Assembly (NCBI GenBank): GCA_010645155.1
Contig: JAAGOF010000051.1
Location: 511,324 to 575,323, forward strand
Direction: 5' to 3'
From: Tigriopus japonicus
Taxonomy: Eukaryota > Arthropoda > Copepoda > Harpacticoida > Harpacticidae
Length of the DNA stretch: 64,000 bases
Shown piece after piece: positions 22,927-34,910 of this stretch. The notes beneath the pieces were generated by a model. That model was given only the letters and a program-made list of their open reading frames with translations, did no database searches and was not told the origin of the DNA. The first letter of the stretch is position 1, and each line of letters starts with the position of its first letter. The position numbers were made by a program, and so were the translations under genes.

Positions 22927-24425
22927 ATGACCTCCATCGGCACCGGTTACGACTTGTACACGTCGCAGTTCTCGCCTGATGGGCGTGTGTTCCAGATCGA
23001 TTATGCGGCCAAGGCCGTCGAGAATTCTGGCACGGCCATCGCTTTGAGAGGCAAGGATGGCGTGGTATTTGCTGTGGAGAAGATCGTCACGTCCAAGTTG
23101 TTTGAGAAATCGGCCAATAAGCGTATCTTCACCGTGGATCGTCATGTGGGTGTGGCCGTATCGGGGTTGTTGCCCGATGGGCGGGCTTTGGTGGAGACGG
23201 CTAGCGGCGAAGCGGCTGATTATCGCGCCAACTATGGCTCGGATATCCCGCTGAAATATCTGTCGGATCGTGTAGCCATGTATATGCACGCTTACACACT
23301 GTACTCGTCATTGAGACCCTTTGGCACCACCATCATGTTTGGTACTTATGACAAAGAGGATGGAGCCCAGGTAAGGGATTTGTTACCATGGTTATTTCAT
23401 AAGATTAACGGCACGAGGGCGACCGAGAAATATTCGTGTTCTGGGGGTAAAGTGAGCGTCTTTAGTTTCTGTCCGGATTCGTGATGGCAATCTTTGATGG
23501 ATCGGACTGCATTCTTGGGACGAGTTAGAAGATTTCTTACGTAGATTAAATTTTAAGGCTTGTCGATCTGGTAATGGGGTTCTTCCTTTTTATATGATCG
23601 TGATCGCCAAATGCAGCTCCTGATATTCTGGATTTGCAAGAAGAAGCTTAGGTTGAATAGTTCAGCTTATTTGGGTACAATTAGCTGGCCGTGTGTGGGG
23701 GTCTATCTTAAACCAGAAGCCCCTTTTGGTCACGACAGAGAATATATTTTGTTCTCTTTTTTTCATTTCTCAAGAATATTTTAATTTTGACAAAAATGCA
23801 TGTAGTAAATTTACCAGTTTTAGAGAAAAAAACACAAAGCTTCTGGGAAAACGAATTCTTCTCTACCTTCTGTTCCGGCAGGTTCTGTCGAAACTGAAAG
23901 TTTTTTGAAAGTATTGGTCCATTATTGGAAGTAACTCTTTTACAATTACTCGGAAAGATCAATAGACCTTTTCGTAGTTCTTTCAAAAGATCACGAACAG
24001 ACACAAATAAGGGGCTGAGCTTTATTGCCTTAAAAACGATTGTCGGATTTCCTTTGCATCACAAAATGACCAACAATTTGTGATGGTTAATGTTTCAGCT
24101 CTATTGTGTGGAGCCATCCGGTGTTTCCTACGGCTATTGGGGTTGTGCCGCCGGCAAGGCCAAGCAGGCAGCTAAAACCGAGATTGAGAAGTTGAAGGTT
24201 CAAGAGATGTCTTGCCAGGATCTGATCAAGGAAGCCGCCAAGATCATCTATATGGTGCATGATGAGGTCAAGGACAAGATGTTCGAATTGGAGTTGTCCT
24301 GGGTGACAGAGGCCACGAACGGTCTTCATGAACGTGTGTCCCAAGCAGTGCAGGACGAGGCCGAGAAGTTCGCCAAGGCTGCCATGGAAGAAGACTCTGA
24401 CTCCGATGAAGAGGACATGTCCTAA
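22927..24425 (+). CDS. PSMA3: Proteasome 20S subunit alpha type-3 (alpha 7)
   Basis: Structural alpha-ring subunit of the 20S proteasome in cytosol and nucleus. Exon 1 is 22927-23370 (148 codons) and exon 2 is 24099-24425. The 728-bp intron has GTAAGG and TTTCAG ends, and the total is 256 residues, as usual for the family. The alpha-subunit signature is at the N-terminus ([20 protein letters not shown], residues 8-27). [13 protein letters not shown] and, after the splice, [20 protein letters not shown] identify alpha-3. The acidic end [10 protein letters not shown] is also typical of PSMA3. Any open frame running past 23370 is read-through into the intron. Confidence 0.96.
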
Positions 24426-24983
24426 TTGTGTTATCATGTATTTTTAAACCAACGATCGCAAATATAACGACATAAAACCATGGGATTTGATTGATGGACT
24501 TACTAGTGGCAAAAATGACGATGTTTGAGTAGATATTATCAAAGGTGATAACAGTTTCTTCTCGTTGGATGCATCTTAGACTTTCAGCATCGTTTTAATG
24601 ATGAAAGAAACACAATCCCATGAAAATAAGCCGTTATGGCTTATTTGAAGTTATGTGGATGCAAGGTTTAAAACCAACCCAAGTGTAATAAAAAAATGAA
24701 CAAAACTGGAGTTGGCCGGTAATTTGATGCAAACAACTTTTTGTGCATTTTGGACCCCTAATTGCATTGATTTGCATTTTGAGCACTTATTTGCATTTCA
24801 TGCATTTTGGAAGAAACTTTTTGGGGCAGATCAACGTAACTTTTAAGGGTGTTTTAAGTATGAAGTACATTTTTTTAAAGGCATTTTTTTTGGAAATTGG
24901 ATTCAAAAACTGATACGTAAACAAGCTTTCCAAAATCTTAGTGTGAAAAGTCTAATTGGCAAAAACGACAGTTTTGGAAATGA
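24426..24983. other. PSMA3 downstream region
   Basis: 3' flank of PSMA3, with low-complexity TTGCATTT repeats at about 24740-24810. No other feature is supported. Confidence 0.4.
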
Positions 24984-24991
24984 ATAATGAG

Positions 24992-26256
24992 TAGGGACGG
25001 GCAGAAAGTGCAAATAATCTTACCCTTTTAGTTACCAAAAGTTGCAAAAAAAAATGTGCCCAAAAGTGCGAAACAAAGTGCAGAAAAATGTTGAAAGTGC
25101 AAATAAATGTCGAAAAAAGAGCAAATAAATGTCGAAAAAAGAGCAAATAAGTGTCAAAAAAGTGCAAAAAAATGCCAAAAAAGAGCAAATAACTTCTTTT
25201 TGAAGTTAAAACGTTATTCATGGAGTACCTACAGCTCCTAATTGAGCAGGAGAAGTCATTTACAAGTTCTAAAGACATTTGTGACTAGTTTGAGGTGAAG
25301 AGACAAGGCCGCACAAGTAATAGAGCTCTATTAATTAGATCACTAGCAAAAAGGATGTAAAGTCATTAAAAATACTCTAGTCAACAATCTTTTGAATTTT
25401 TCATTCCTAAGGTGGTCTCGTGGATGTTTGTACCTAAAATATGTCGAAATATACTTAGCAATTGTTTTATATGGCTTTACATCACTCCGTTTTTGTCCTT
25501 CAAGTTGTTCAAAAATAACATTGAAAATTGAACAGAAAAATACCCCCGTGTGCCTAACAATTCCATCAAAGAAAATAGTCATAAATGTGTTTTAAGCAAG
25601 TTTTTACTTTTTAGTGACACTACTTCAATATTAGGCCCATTGCCTAATTACCAGAACTCAATTTCAAATGTGGCATTCATTGTCTCATCACATCAAAACT
25701 GTTCTCAAATACTTTTGGAACTTAAAAGTAATATCTCCAAGTCAATTAAACAATGTGTACTGCTACATTGATGTATCCTTAGCTTGATGATTTTAAGTTT
25801 ATAACTTTTTTAGACATAGCGATCTTTGTAGGCAACAAACCTAATTCTGTAATCTATATTGTTTGTAGATCCTTCCATTACCATAACATGAGTTTCTTTA
25901 GGTTTGCTATTTATTGGTTGTATGCAATGAGATTCTTTTGTCTAATATTTAGTTTAGTAAACAGGATGTTATAGTTAAAGCCAAGATGGTGAATAAAGTG
26001 TGAGTTTTGCGTCTGAAATGCACATATTTCTTCAAGGTGCTAAGAATGGTTGATTGCAAATGCAAGCTTTTTTGACTTGTTCAAAATTTGATCTTGATAC
26101 TAAAAATTCTTACAAAAGCCACTACATTTTCTTAACAATTTGTCAATTTTGGCCAAAAACGTAAATAAAAAGTGCAAATAAAGGTGAAAAGTGCAAAAGT
26201 GCAGAAAAATGGGTTTATGTTACCAAAAATCTTTTTACACTATTTGCCCGTCCCTA
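24992..26256. mobile_element. hAT-like non-autonomous DNA transposon, 1265 bp
   Basis: Left end TAGGGACGGGCAGAAAGTGC; right end, read inward, TAGGGACGGGCAAATAGTG. It is flanked by a perfect 8-bp duplication ATAATGAG (24984-24991 and 26257-26264). An 8-bp target duplication with this style of terminal repeat is characteristic of hAT elements. Subterminal DNA is rich in AAAAGTGCAAATAA-type repeats at both ends (25040-25190 and 26165-26205). The middle has only short open frames (up to 79 codons) without a recognisable hAT transposase, so it is presumably mobilised in trans or dead. Confidence 0.88.
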
Positions 26257-26344
26257 ATAATGAGCGAACAAAATTTGTGGATATTGTTCCTCAGCTAGGA
26301 TTGGAGGAATTGTTCTTGAGATATCCCAAATTGAAGTGTTTTTG

Positions 26345-26490
26345 GGGTTGTTTGCGAATTTTTCACTTCTGGTACAAGGAATGGGATTCCCTCAAGTACA
26401 TGAGTCATTAATATAATAAATAAAATTAACATTCATTTATTTGGTCTACCAAAGATTTTCTGTTGGCAGATCTCGACAACCCTTGAATAT
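26345..26490 (-). mobile_element. 5'-truncated LINE tail (same family as 12.4-15.4 kb)
   Basis: Read on the minus strand it begins ATATTCAAGGGTTGTCGAGA, matching the last codons of the LINE ORF2 near 15218. It continues through the stop region and ends with GGGAATCCCATTCCTTGTA and AAAAATTCGC, as at 15329-15365. This is a short 3' fragment typical of aborted reverse transcription, and fairly diverged. Confidence 0.75.
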
Positions 26491-27720
26491 CAGCGATTAC
26501 TTAGGATTGAGTTTAGTTTGGTAGCACGTCTCTTTGCTAAAGCTTATTCATATCCATAATCAAGCAAAAAAATTCAAACTAAAATAAACTAATATGCTGT
26601 CAAGAGACAAAGGATGGCAATTATACAAAGGACGGCAATTTTCAGACTCACAAGTCTTATATCATCAATCCATTCCCTAAAAAGACAAAATAAAACTTGT
26701 AATGCTCCCCTAAGACATGATTTAATTTGCATTTCTTTTTTCATTCAGGGCAATTTTCACTTTCAATTTGAAGGGCAATTAAAGGGTGTTTATTGAATTA
26801 AGTTCCCAGGCTTAACAATCATGATTAAAGGGCGGGAAGCTATGTGAAAACATTAAAATATTTTTTCACATAAAGGGGCATTTTTGGGAGGAGAAATTAT
26901 GTTTCATCAATTTTCGATGGAAACGACATCTTTTGGCTTTTTTGGGGCTATATTTCCCAAAATGAAAAATAATTTGACGAAAAATTGAAAATTGAGACTG
27001 AATGACTGTGTTGGCTACTTTGGAGAAGCCCCATTTTTAAAATTAGCTTTTGCTCAATGGTAGTGGGTAGTCTTATGTATTTTCTGAAGCGTAAACATGA
27101 ATCGATCAATTAGCATGATCTTTTCATCACCAGAGTGAGGACCTGAAAGTTGACTTTTTTCTCAAGTCATAAAACCTACATAAATTTTGAATTTTGCTTG
27201 TGTTTTTTATAGCAGTGATAATTTGATCAGCAAAAAATGCAAAATTGAGTTGTTTGAGAGTACTTTCACCCCTCGCATATATGATATATGTTGTGATAAA
27301 TATGTTTGATTGAATCCTGTTTATGATCAAAAAGGGATTTATGGAGGTAAAATCGCAAAAATGCTAAATATGAGGCAGTATTTAGCTATTTTAAAATGGC
27401 ATCTGTCCCACATTTATCACGTAAAACGCCATTTTGTCCATTTGGACAAGTACTTTTTTGGGCCTCCACAAAACATATTTTCCCGTCTTTGAATCATGTA
27501 TGATAATTTCACCCTTTTGATAACGAAATACATAAAAAATCATCAAAGTAATTATTTTCAGGAACAGTACAATCTTATTATGGCTAAAGGGCTAACAGAG
27601 AAATGTCACTCCAGTACAGTCAGTGGAGATTTGTTTTGAACACACTTCTTTGATCCAGCTGTAAGGGTGTCAAGTGACTTGATTCATCTTACTTTGCTCT
27701 TGTTTGACCAAAGCAGTTGA
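26491..27720. other. AT-rich intergenic DNA, no gene seen
   Basis: Only short random open frames. No inverted terminal repeats with target duplications were found. Confidence 0.35.
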
Positions 27721-27747
27721 ATGAGCAATTTTGCTGCTGACTCTTTA

Positions 27748-27905
27748 AAAATGCAAGTTTGGGTTGTTGTGAATAACGCAACTTAGCTTGTTCNNNNNNN
27801 NNNNNNNNNNNNNNNNNNNNNNNNNNNNNNNNNNNNNNNNNNNNNNNNNNNNNNNNNNNNNNNNNNNNTTCGGGTTGCTGTGAATAACATAACTTAGCTT
27901 GTTCA
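27748..27905. repeat. Gap-flanking duplication around N-run 27794-27868
   Basis: The roughly 37 bases before the gap (GTTTGGGTTGTTGTGAATAA and on to CTTAGCTTGTTC) recur right after it as TTCGGGTTGCTGTGAATAA... with minor changes. As at 4539 and 39343, this suggests two overlapping contigs, possibly alleles, joined by a gap. Confidence 0.65.
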
Positions 27906-28311
27906 ACATCAACTCCCACAGAGTTCCCAGAGAGGAGACGCTGGGGCAGACAGGCCTAACATTTTGTTTGACAATTTTCAGGCCCCAGCTGACCTTTGGC
28001 TGTGACATTTTCCAAGCAGTTGTACCCAAACAAGTTTGTTTGTATGGTTGATATCATGGTCACTTGTTTTGCCTTAAAATGCCTCAATCATTCAGGGTCT
28101 GTCAAGAATAACCCGTCAGACCAGAGGCATGATTCTACATGTTATCTTCACATTATTTAATCGCAACATTTCAAAACAAACACAACTTTGGCATGAAGGG
28201 AAATTTGTTTTTTTTTTTGCACAACTTAAGTAATAATTTCGGAAATATCAAGTTTTGATGTGCAACCTTGCTCTTCAACAGCTGTAACTCGTCCAACAAA
28301 ATTTCTGTATA
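27906..28311. other. Intergenic DNA, no gene seen
   Basis: AT-rich sequence up to the TA-flanked MITE. Nothing supported. Confidence 0.35.
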
Positions 28312-28486
28312 CAGTCAACTTCGGATATAAGGGACCCGGCGGGACCAGCAAAATTTGTCCCTTATATCCGACTGTCCCTTATATCCGACCGAAATTGCAT
28401 GGAAATCGATCATCCGGACCTTCCAAAACCGTCCCTTATAAGCAAAAATCCCTTATATCCGGGTCCCTTATATCCAAAGTTGACTG
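28312..28486. mobile_element. pogo/Tigger-like MITE, 175 bp
   Basis: Terminal inverted repeats of about 25 bp start CAGTCAACTTCGGATATAAG on the left and CAGTCAACTTTGGATATAAG on the right, and the element is bounded by TA on both sides. CAGT ends with TA duplication are the hallmark of the pogo/Tigger branch of Tc1/mariner. The motif CCCTTATATCC recurs four times inside. It encodes nothing, so it depends on a transposase elsewhere. Confidence 0.85.
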
Positions 28487-31442
28487 TATCTGCCTTGTGT
28501 CAAATCCCATCACACACACACAATGCAGGCTTGGTGACTCACGAATATCTTTGGAGTGTCATTTCTCTCTTAGCCCTCTAGTTACGGCTAAAGAGGAATT
28601 TGACAATCATTAATTATCAATGAACTAACCTCATCTAGCTTTGTTTAATATTTTCAAACAGGCTTATTCAAATTCTCATTATCTTTAACAAATAGTCATC
28701 CAGATTGCAGGATTATATTTAAATTGAACCTATTTTAATTTAACTCAATGTGACCTTTCAAAAAAGATTTGTTTGAGTACGCAACCTCGAGAAATTATAA
28801 CTGACATCTCAAACAAGTAAGATTACTAAATCGTACCCCAAACATAAACACAAAGTCATTTACGATGTGCGCCCTAACCACTCTAACCTTTGAATGCACA
28901 GAGAAAGCAACAAAAGATAACATTTTAGAGCAACAACCCCGCTTAAATAATTCCATAATCAGAAAACTTGATCTATTCGCGGGAGTTTTTGTTCCTCTTT
29001 GGACAACAACCTTCTTTAAGTCTTTCAGAGAGACTGACTCGAATCTCCTTTCCAAAGTGACGTCCCTGAAGCCAGCCAATTCAGCCTCTCCTTGGGAGCC
29101 TCCATGCCTCTGGTTTGGCCGATTGGCTGGCCGTTGATCCAGTGAGCTGGTCTCGATGGGCTTACTACCTTTCTTTCTCTCGCGTCTGTCCCGTCTGTCC
29201 GTTTGTTCGTTCGCTCGATCTTGAGACGGACATTGAGAGAGTGAGTGAGTCAGTCAAACAGACAGATTCAGTGTAATATGCGTGCCTGCTGTCTCTCTCC
29301 TTTCCTTCTCTCTCTTTCTCAGTTCTTTTCACAGCTACGCAACAAAGGCCTTTGCTTGTTCTTGAGCTGTATTCACTCCCTCACTCACTCAGTCTTGATT
29401 GTCGTCGTGTTCGTGGTGCCTTCATTTCATCTCGTCCATCAGGGACATGGGCGGTTCTGGGCGTGAAACGTGGTGTGTGTGGGTTAGTGGACCACCCTAG
29501 GGCCCCGTCCCTCCCCACGATGCCTAAGGAACACGCCAAACATGTCTCCTAGACGAGCTCATCGATTTTGTTTCTCTCTTGTTCTGAAGAGATCATCGAG
29601 TGTTGTTGAGTGACTCAATAGTGAGTATGACGTCCATGCATCATGTGTAGTAGTAGTAGTAGTAGTAGTGCGACAACCCATTACCATGGCGTTCAAGATG
29701 GTTCTCATGATTGCTAGGAGAATTGGTCGATCGAGATTGACTTTGATTTGAATTGACGCCAAGGGAACAAGCCGATTTGATCCTGGAGTAGAGAGAGGTG
29801 TTTGGTGGATTCTGGACATGAAACCGCCATCCACAAACAGAACAGAAACAAAGGAAATGGAGTGTTCATGCCGCTGAAATCTGGATTGAAGAATCTGGTT
29901 GGGTTAGTTTGGGTTGCGAGTGCAGGCGAATGAAATCCTTGAGAAGATGGTTAGTTGTTTTTAGTTCCCGTTGTTGTTGTTGTTGTTGCTAATATTGCCC
30001 GGGTAGTGAGTGTGTGCCACTCCGAGATGGGAACCGAGCTAGCTAGCATCCGTAACATTATTGGTTTTCATGCACAACATCGCAACAGCACAAGCAGCAG
30101 AATACATTTCAGGTTCTGTTGCTTCGAACAACGCGAATCGCCTTTTCTCACATTGCCTTCCTTGGAGCACCAACCAATCTTCTGACTTACCCAACGTACT
30201 ACTGCATTTTACAGCCTGGTACTTGAACGATGCTTGGTACTAGGGGTGGGTGTCCTTGGGTGTGACCTTCAAGCTCACGCCTCTTTCTTCCTCGTCTTCT
30301 TTTTCGACTGGTTCTTCACCATCCATCCATCCATCCAGGTGGGGGTGATGGTTGTGGTGCGTGAGAGTCAGTTAGATTAAGCGCCTCGCTCTTCGCATGC
30401 AGTTTCCTTAAGCGGACAACGGAGGGAATGGGGAAGACTTCTTCTTGTGGTGATGCCATTTGCTGCGAGACGCGGAAGACGTACGGATGATTGGCTGTCT
30501 TGTTGGTGTTGGAGATGGTGTTGGCAAGGGGGATGCGTTGGGGGGAACGTTTTCAGAGCAGGAAGAACTTACAAAGAACAAGTACAACGGACCAAACCGC
30601 TTCCTTGTCATAGTCGACTAGATGCTTATGAAGTTCGAGTTGTTGTTTCGCCTGTGGGCGGTGGAAATGATGAGGGCACTCAAGGGACGACAACCTATGT
30701 CGACGACGCCAATGGCAATATCGTTGCATTGAACTGGTATTATTCTTATTACTTCCTGTACCTACAAAACAATATGCTGTATGCGGGAGTCCGGAATCAC
30801 TTCCACCTGGAGATCGCGCTTCATTTGACAAAAAAGGGGCAGAGTCAAGGGAGACAGAGAGTGTGTGTGCGTTTGGTCTATGGATGTGTGTAAGTGGATA
30901 TTATGGATGAGCGTACGTACGAAGGTACGCATGGTGCATGGATGGAGACTGAGTGGTGGTGGGGAATCTTATTTCCGGATTCGAAAATGAACGGCCGTCA
31001 ACCCCCTCGGGAACAGGGCTTTTTTCTGTTTGCCGTTTGAGAACGTCGCCCACACGCCCCAAATGGCCAATAGTTGTTCTCGCCATAGTGGTAGAAGTGG
31101 TAGCAGTTGTCGTCGACAACGGCAACCAAATTCTTAGTTTGGTGGCGAATGGGGAAGTGGAAGTTAGAATAGTGGTCACGGGACATCTCTGAGACAAGTT
31201 CACATTCTGATTCCAGATCCAACATTCCTGTCTTGCGTCAAGATGCCATTACTCGCCGAGGAGCGTGATCGGAAGTGTTTCATTGGAAAGTGACGGGTCG
31301 AGATCATATCGCTCGCCACCCGATTTTGTTGTCACGGCTTTGCCAGTTACATTCTCCGGTCCATGGGTGACGGTGCTGTTCGCAAATAGTGAAACATACA
31401 CTTCTTGGACTCGATCAAAAGTGTTGCAAATAGAAAATCGTC
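28487..31442. other. Roquin upstream region with microsatellites
   Basis: Less AT-rich than its surroundings, with simple repeats: (CA)n near 28510, CTCTCT tracts near 29290-29320, (TAG)n at about 29647-29670, (GTT)n at about 29970-29990 and (CATC)n at about 30322-30340. Open frames up to 148 codons occur, but none carries a known domain. The region could hold 5' UTR exons and promoter of the gene starting at 31443. Confidence 0.4.
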
Positions 31443-34400
31443 ATGCCCGTGCAATCGCCTCAGTGGACCGAATACCTGAGCTGTCCTGTTTGTGAAAATG
31501 GGTTCGAGCTCAGGAACCGCCTCCCAATCAGTCTGGGTTGTGGACATACCATTTGTCAAACCTGTCTGGCTCAGCTCAGGCGTAGGGCGTGCCCTTTTGA
31601 TCAGGTAAGTGTGGAACAACATGATTATGGTTATCTTATTTTTCAAGTTCTACGTCCTGAACTCTTCTTTTTTTTAAATCAATACTTTGAAGTGCCATCT
31701 ATCTTTAATGTTCGTCTTCTCAAGGTTTTCCAAATGTCTTTCTAGGGTCAAATCCGATTGCCCTTGAATCAATTACCGGTCAATACCTCGTTGGTGCTCT
31801 TGATCGATGCTGATGCATCTTTGGAACAATATCGAATCAAAGTCGAGGATGAGTCCGTCACGCCTCATTACGTGGCTGCCACGGTTCAATTGGAAAAGCT
31901 GGCTCAATTTCTCCGAGTCCTGAGCCGACCCCCATTATCGCGACCCATGCAAAGGAAATTGGTCACATTGATCAATTGCCAATTGCTAGAAGAAGAGGGA
32001 CGAGCCCGAGTAGTACGGGCAGCTCGATCATTGGGCGAAAGATCCGTCACAGAGCTGATACTTCAACATCAAAACCCTCAACAACTGTCTGCCAATCTTT
32101 GGGCGGCTGTTCGTGCTCGAGGATGCCAGTTTTTGGGCCCAGCAATGCAAGAGGAGGTCTTAAAGCTAGTGCTTCTTGCCTTGGAGGATGGATCAGCTCT
32201 GTCCAGAAAAGTATTGGTCATGTTCGTGGTGCAACGATTGGAACCTCATTTTCCGCAGGCCTCCAAAACCAGTATTGGACATGTGGTGCAGCTACTCTAC
32301 AGAGCTTCGTGCTTTAAAGTGACTAAACGTGACGGTGATTCATCGCTTATGCAACTGAAAGAAGAGTTCCGTACCTATGACACCCTTCGAAGGGAACATG
32401 ATGCTCAAATTGTGCAGATCGCCACGGAAGCTGGATTAAGAATTGCTCCGGATCAGTGGTCATCACTCTTGTACGGCGATGGAGCCCACAAATCACATAT
32501 GCAATCCATCATTGATAAACTTCAAACACCCCAGTCCTTTTTGCAGTCTGTTCAGGAGCTAATTATTGCCCTTCAGAGAACGGGGGATCCGGGAAATTTG
32601 GGACAACTCCGTCCTCATTTGGATTTTCTAGCCGCTCTTGATCCCAATCCTGAGAGCGATAATCCGGATTGGGAAACACTCAATTCCTCCCTGTGCTCGG
32701 TTTATGAAGTCGTCCAAGGGCTTCAAGCTTTCATCGAGCAACAAACTCAATCGAGAAAAGGCAGCGACGGCCCAAACGCCAATCCATCGGCTCCTAATGC
32801 CAGATATAAAACGAGCATGTGCCGGGATCTGACCTCGCATGGTTCATGTCCTCGAGGAAAGAATTGCACCTTTGCCCACTCCCAATCCGAAATGGAGCAA
32901 TTTAGAACCAGCCGAAAGCCCAAATTTGTGGCGAAACCTTCGCCTTTAGTGGGTTCTGTGCCGCCCATTGTGAACAGTGTGAGAGGGCCCGTTCTCGGAG
33001 CCAAAAAGGATGCCATGGGAATGGGATCTCCACTAACCATTCCCCCGGTGGCTCAAGTGGCTCCTCTTCAGAGAGGGTTTGTAGCCCCAACTCACGTAAC
33101 CACCCCTGTAGAACCTACTATTGGCCATGGGATGGCTCATGTCATGTCCATGGATACGCCGTACATGAATGAGGTCTTGAATACGAATCCAGGACCAATT
33201 GGAAGTTTTCCATCTCGTGATGGAGGACTCATTACCTCCAATGAGCTCGGAGAACCCGCCTATCACCAAACCCACACGGTGATGTCCGTCCAACCCATGA
33301 CTGGTGGAAATCTTATCAAAGGCTCCGAGCATGATTCCAACTTTGACAGATATCCCTTGCGATGTGAGAGTCGAAACTCGCATTTGGAATTGCCGGAAAT
33401 GACAATGGCGACTAAGAGCTTGGGTGCTTTGAAGAGCAGAAAAGAGGAGATCATTGATTATTTGGAGGATCTCGTGGGAAAAGAGGAAACTCAAACTATC
33501 ACGAAGAAAGCGGCCATCACGGTTGGAAATGGTAACGGGCCCTGCACTTCCTCCTCCTCATCGACATCTTTGGGCGTCGAGAAACCTCAGCTGAGGCAAA
33601 GCAAATCGGCTCCTTCTCAAAGCAATTATTCCATTTGGACTTCTCGATCGATTGCAACTTTACCTTCTCCATGCGAAAACATCCTGAGCGACGGCAAAGT
33701 TGCCACTGTGGCTCCAAATTCCCTGGAAAGTGAAGAGGCTGACGTCTGCACTTCGCCGTCGGAGTTTGACGTATTAGAAGATGGAGAAAAGGTACCCAAG
33801 GGGCAAGTCAGTGTGAACACTTGGCACGTCGGTAAATCCTACTTGGACGAAGACGAGGAAATGATTCCATTTTCGGATACCCCTCAAATTTGCCGATTCG
33901 GACCGATTTCTCGCAAGACCGCCACTCTACTTCAGCTTGCGTCTCCCTCGCAAAGTCAAGCCCTAATGAATGACGAGCCCACACCCACAGCTGTGGTGCG
34001 ACATTCTAAGCAACTCACCCGACAAGTCCCCTCCTTGGCTTCGCTGTACCATCAAAATGGCACCCGAACCACCTTGCAACCAGTGGCCATCGGAGCCAAC
34101 GGCGAGATCAGTTATGTTGCCGTCCCGGAGAGTCCTTACCCAATCCCCGATGTGACCCTCCAACAGATTCAGCAAAATTCGGCTTTTCTCTCGAGTACCG
34201 CTCCAGCCTCGCAACAGAGCCTCTTTGCTGAGTCTGAGCGAATGAAGCACGAGTTGGAGATGTTACAGAAAAAGATATCCGATCTGAATATGGCTCACAT
34301 TGAACGCCAATCAACGGAAGCTGATCCCAACTCCCGTCATGGGATTTCCTCTGAGCGAGAAGACTTAACGCGCGAGCTTCAAATGATCGAATCAACCATT

Positions 34401-34547
34401 CGCGATCGTGAGTTGGAGATTTCGGCCAATAGACTTCGTATTGAGACAGGAGAGAATACCATCATCCCTTTGTCTTCGTCATTTGGAGCATTTGCTGCTT
34501 CACACGGTAAGCTCTTGGCATTGGCTGATGTTCCCTCACAAGCCTGA
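31443..34547 (+). CDS. RC3H1: Roquin family RING/ROQ/CCCH E3 ligase and mRNA-decay factor
   Basis: Cytoplasmic RNA-binding ubiquitin ligase that binds stem-loop elements in mRNA 3' UTRs and promotes their decay. Exon 1 (31443-31604) opens with [20 protein letters not shown] and holds the complete RING finger. After a 141-bp GT-AG intron, exon 2 (31746-34547) supplies the rest, 987 residues in all. The HEPN/ROQ core lies at about residues 85-350. A CCCH finger is at about 413-432 (spacing C-x8-C-x5-C-x3-H). A long Pro/Ser-rich tail and a C-terminal coiled coil (about 880-955) follow. The order matches vertebrate RC3H1/RC3H2 and fly roquin; a single arthropod ortholog of both is likely. An alternative last exon is possible (see 34507-34806). 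Confidence 0.95.
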
Positions 34548-34747
34548 AATTTGCCGTGCACAGAACCTCTTGGGGTCCAACTACAAACAGACGTATACTA
34601 CTGTGGTTAAATTGTTTTGCCATGCGATTTTCCCCCCCATTCTTCTAATATTGTTTTGATATTTCAACCGCTAAACTAAACTAATTTTCGTTAAGTGCCG
34701 CAGGTAATCCGTAACCTCAACGCTCGTTTTCTTGGAATACTTCACAG

Positions 34748-34806
34748 GGATGGTTCACTATGACGAATCGGGCGGAGTTAGCTCACCATGCACCTCCTCA
34801 GCTTAA
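34748..34806 (+). other. Possible alternative last coding exon of roquin
   Basis: A good donor (CACACG|GTAAGC, 34507) lies in frame 14 codons before the annotated stop. An acceptor (TACTTCACAG|GG) at 34747 would join in frame to GMVHYDESGGVSSPCTSSA and a TAA at 34804-34806. The splice replaces the last 13 residues with 19 others. Suggested by splice-site quality and frame only. Confidence 0.4.
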
Positions 34807-34819
34807 TTTGACCACGCTG

Positions 34820-34910
34820 AAGCTGCATCCCGACTACCATTACTACTACTGCTTCTCCTTCTTCTTCTACTACTACTACCACACTACTACTACTATTACT
34901 TCTATCAATA
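34820..34910. repeat. (TAC/ACT)n and CTT-rich microsatellite
   Basis: Imperfect trinucleotide repeats (CTACTACTACTACC, ACTACTACTACTATTACT) with an interposed TTCTTCTTC stretch, probably in the roquin 3' UTR or just beyond. Confidence 0.8.

Noticed and set aside
28795..31203. Several 70-150 codon frames upstream of roquin
   Set aside because: Low-complexity sequence on both strands, with no conserved domain. More likely promoter and 5' UTR DNA.
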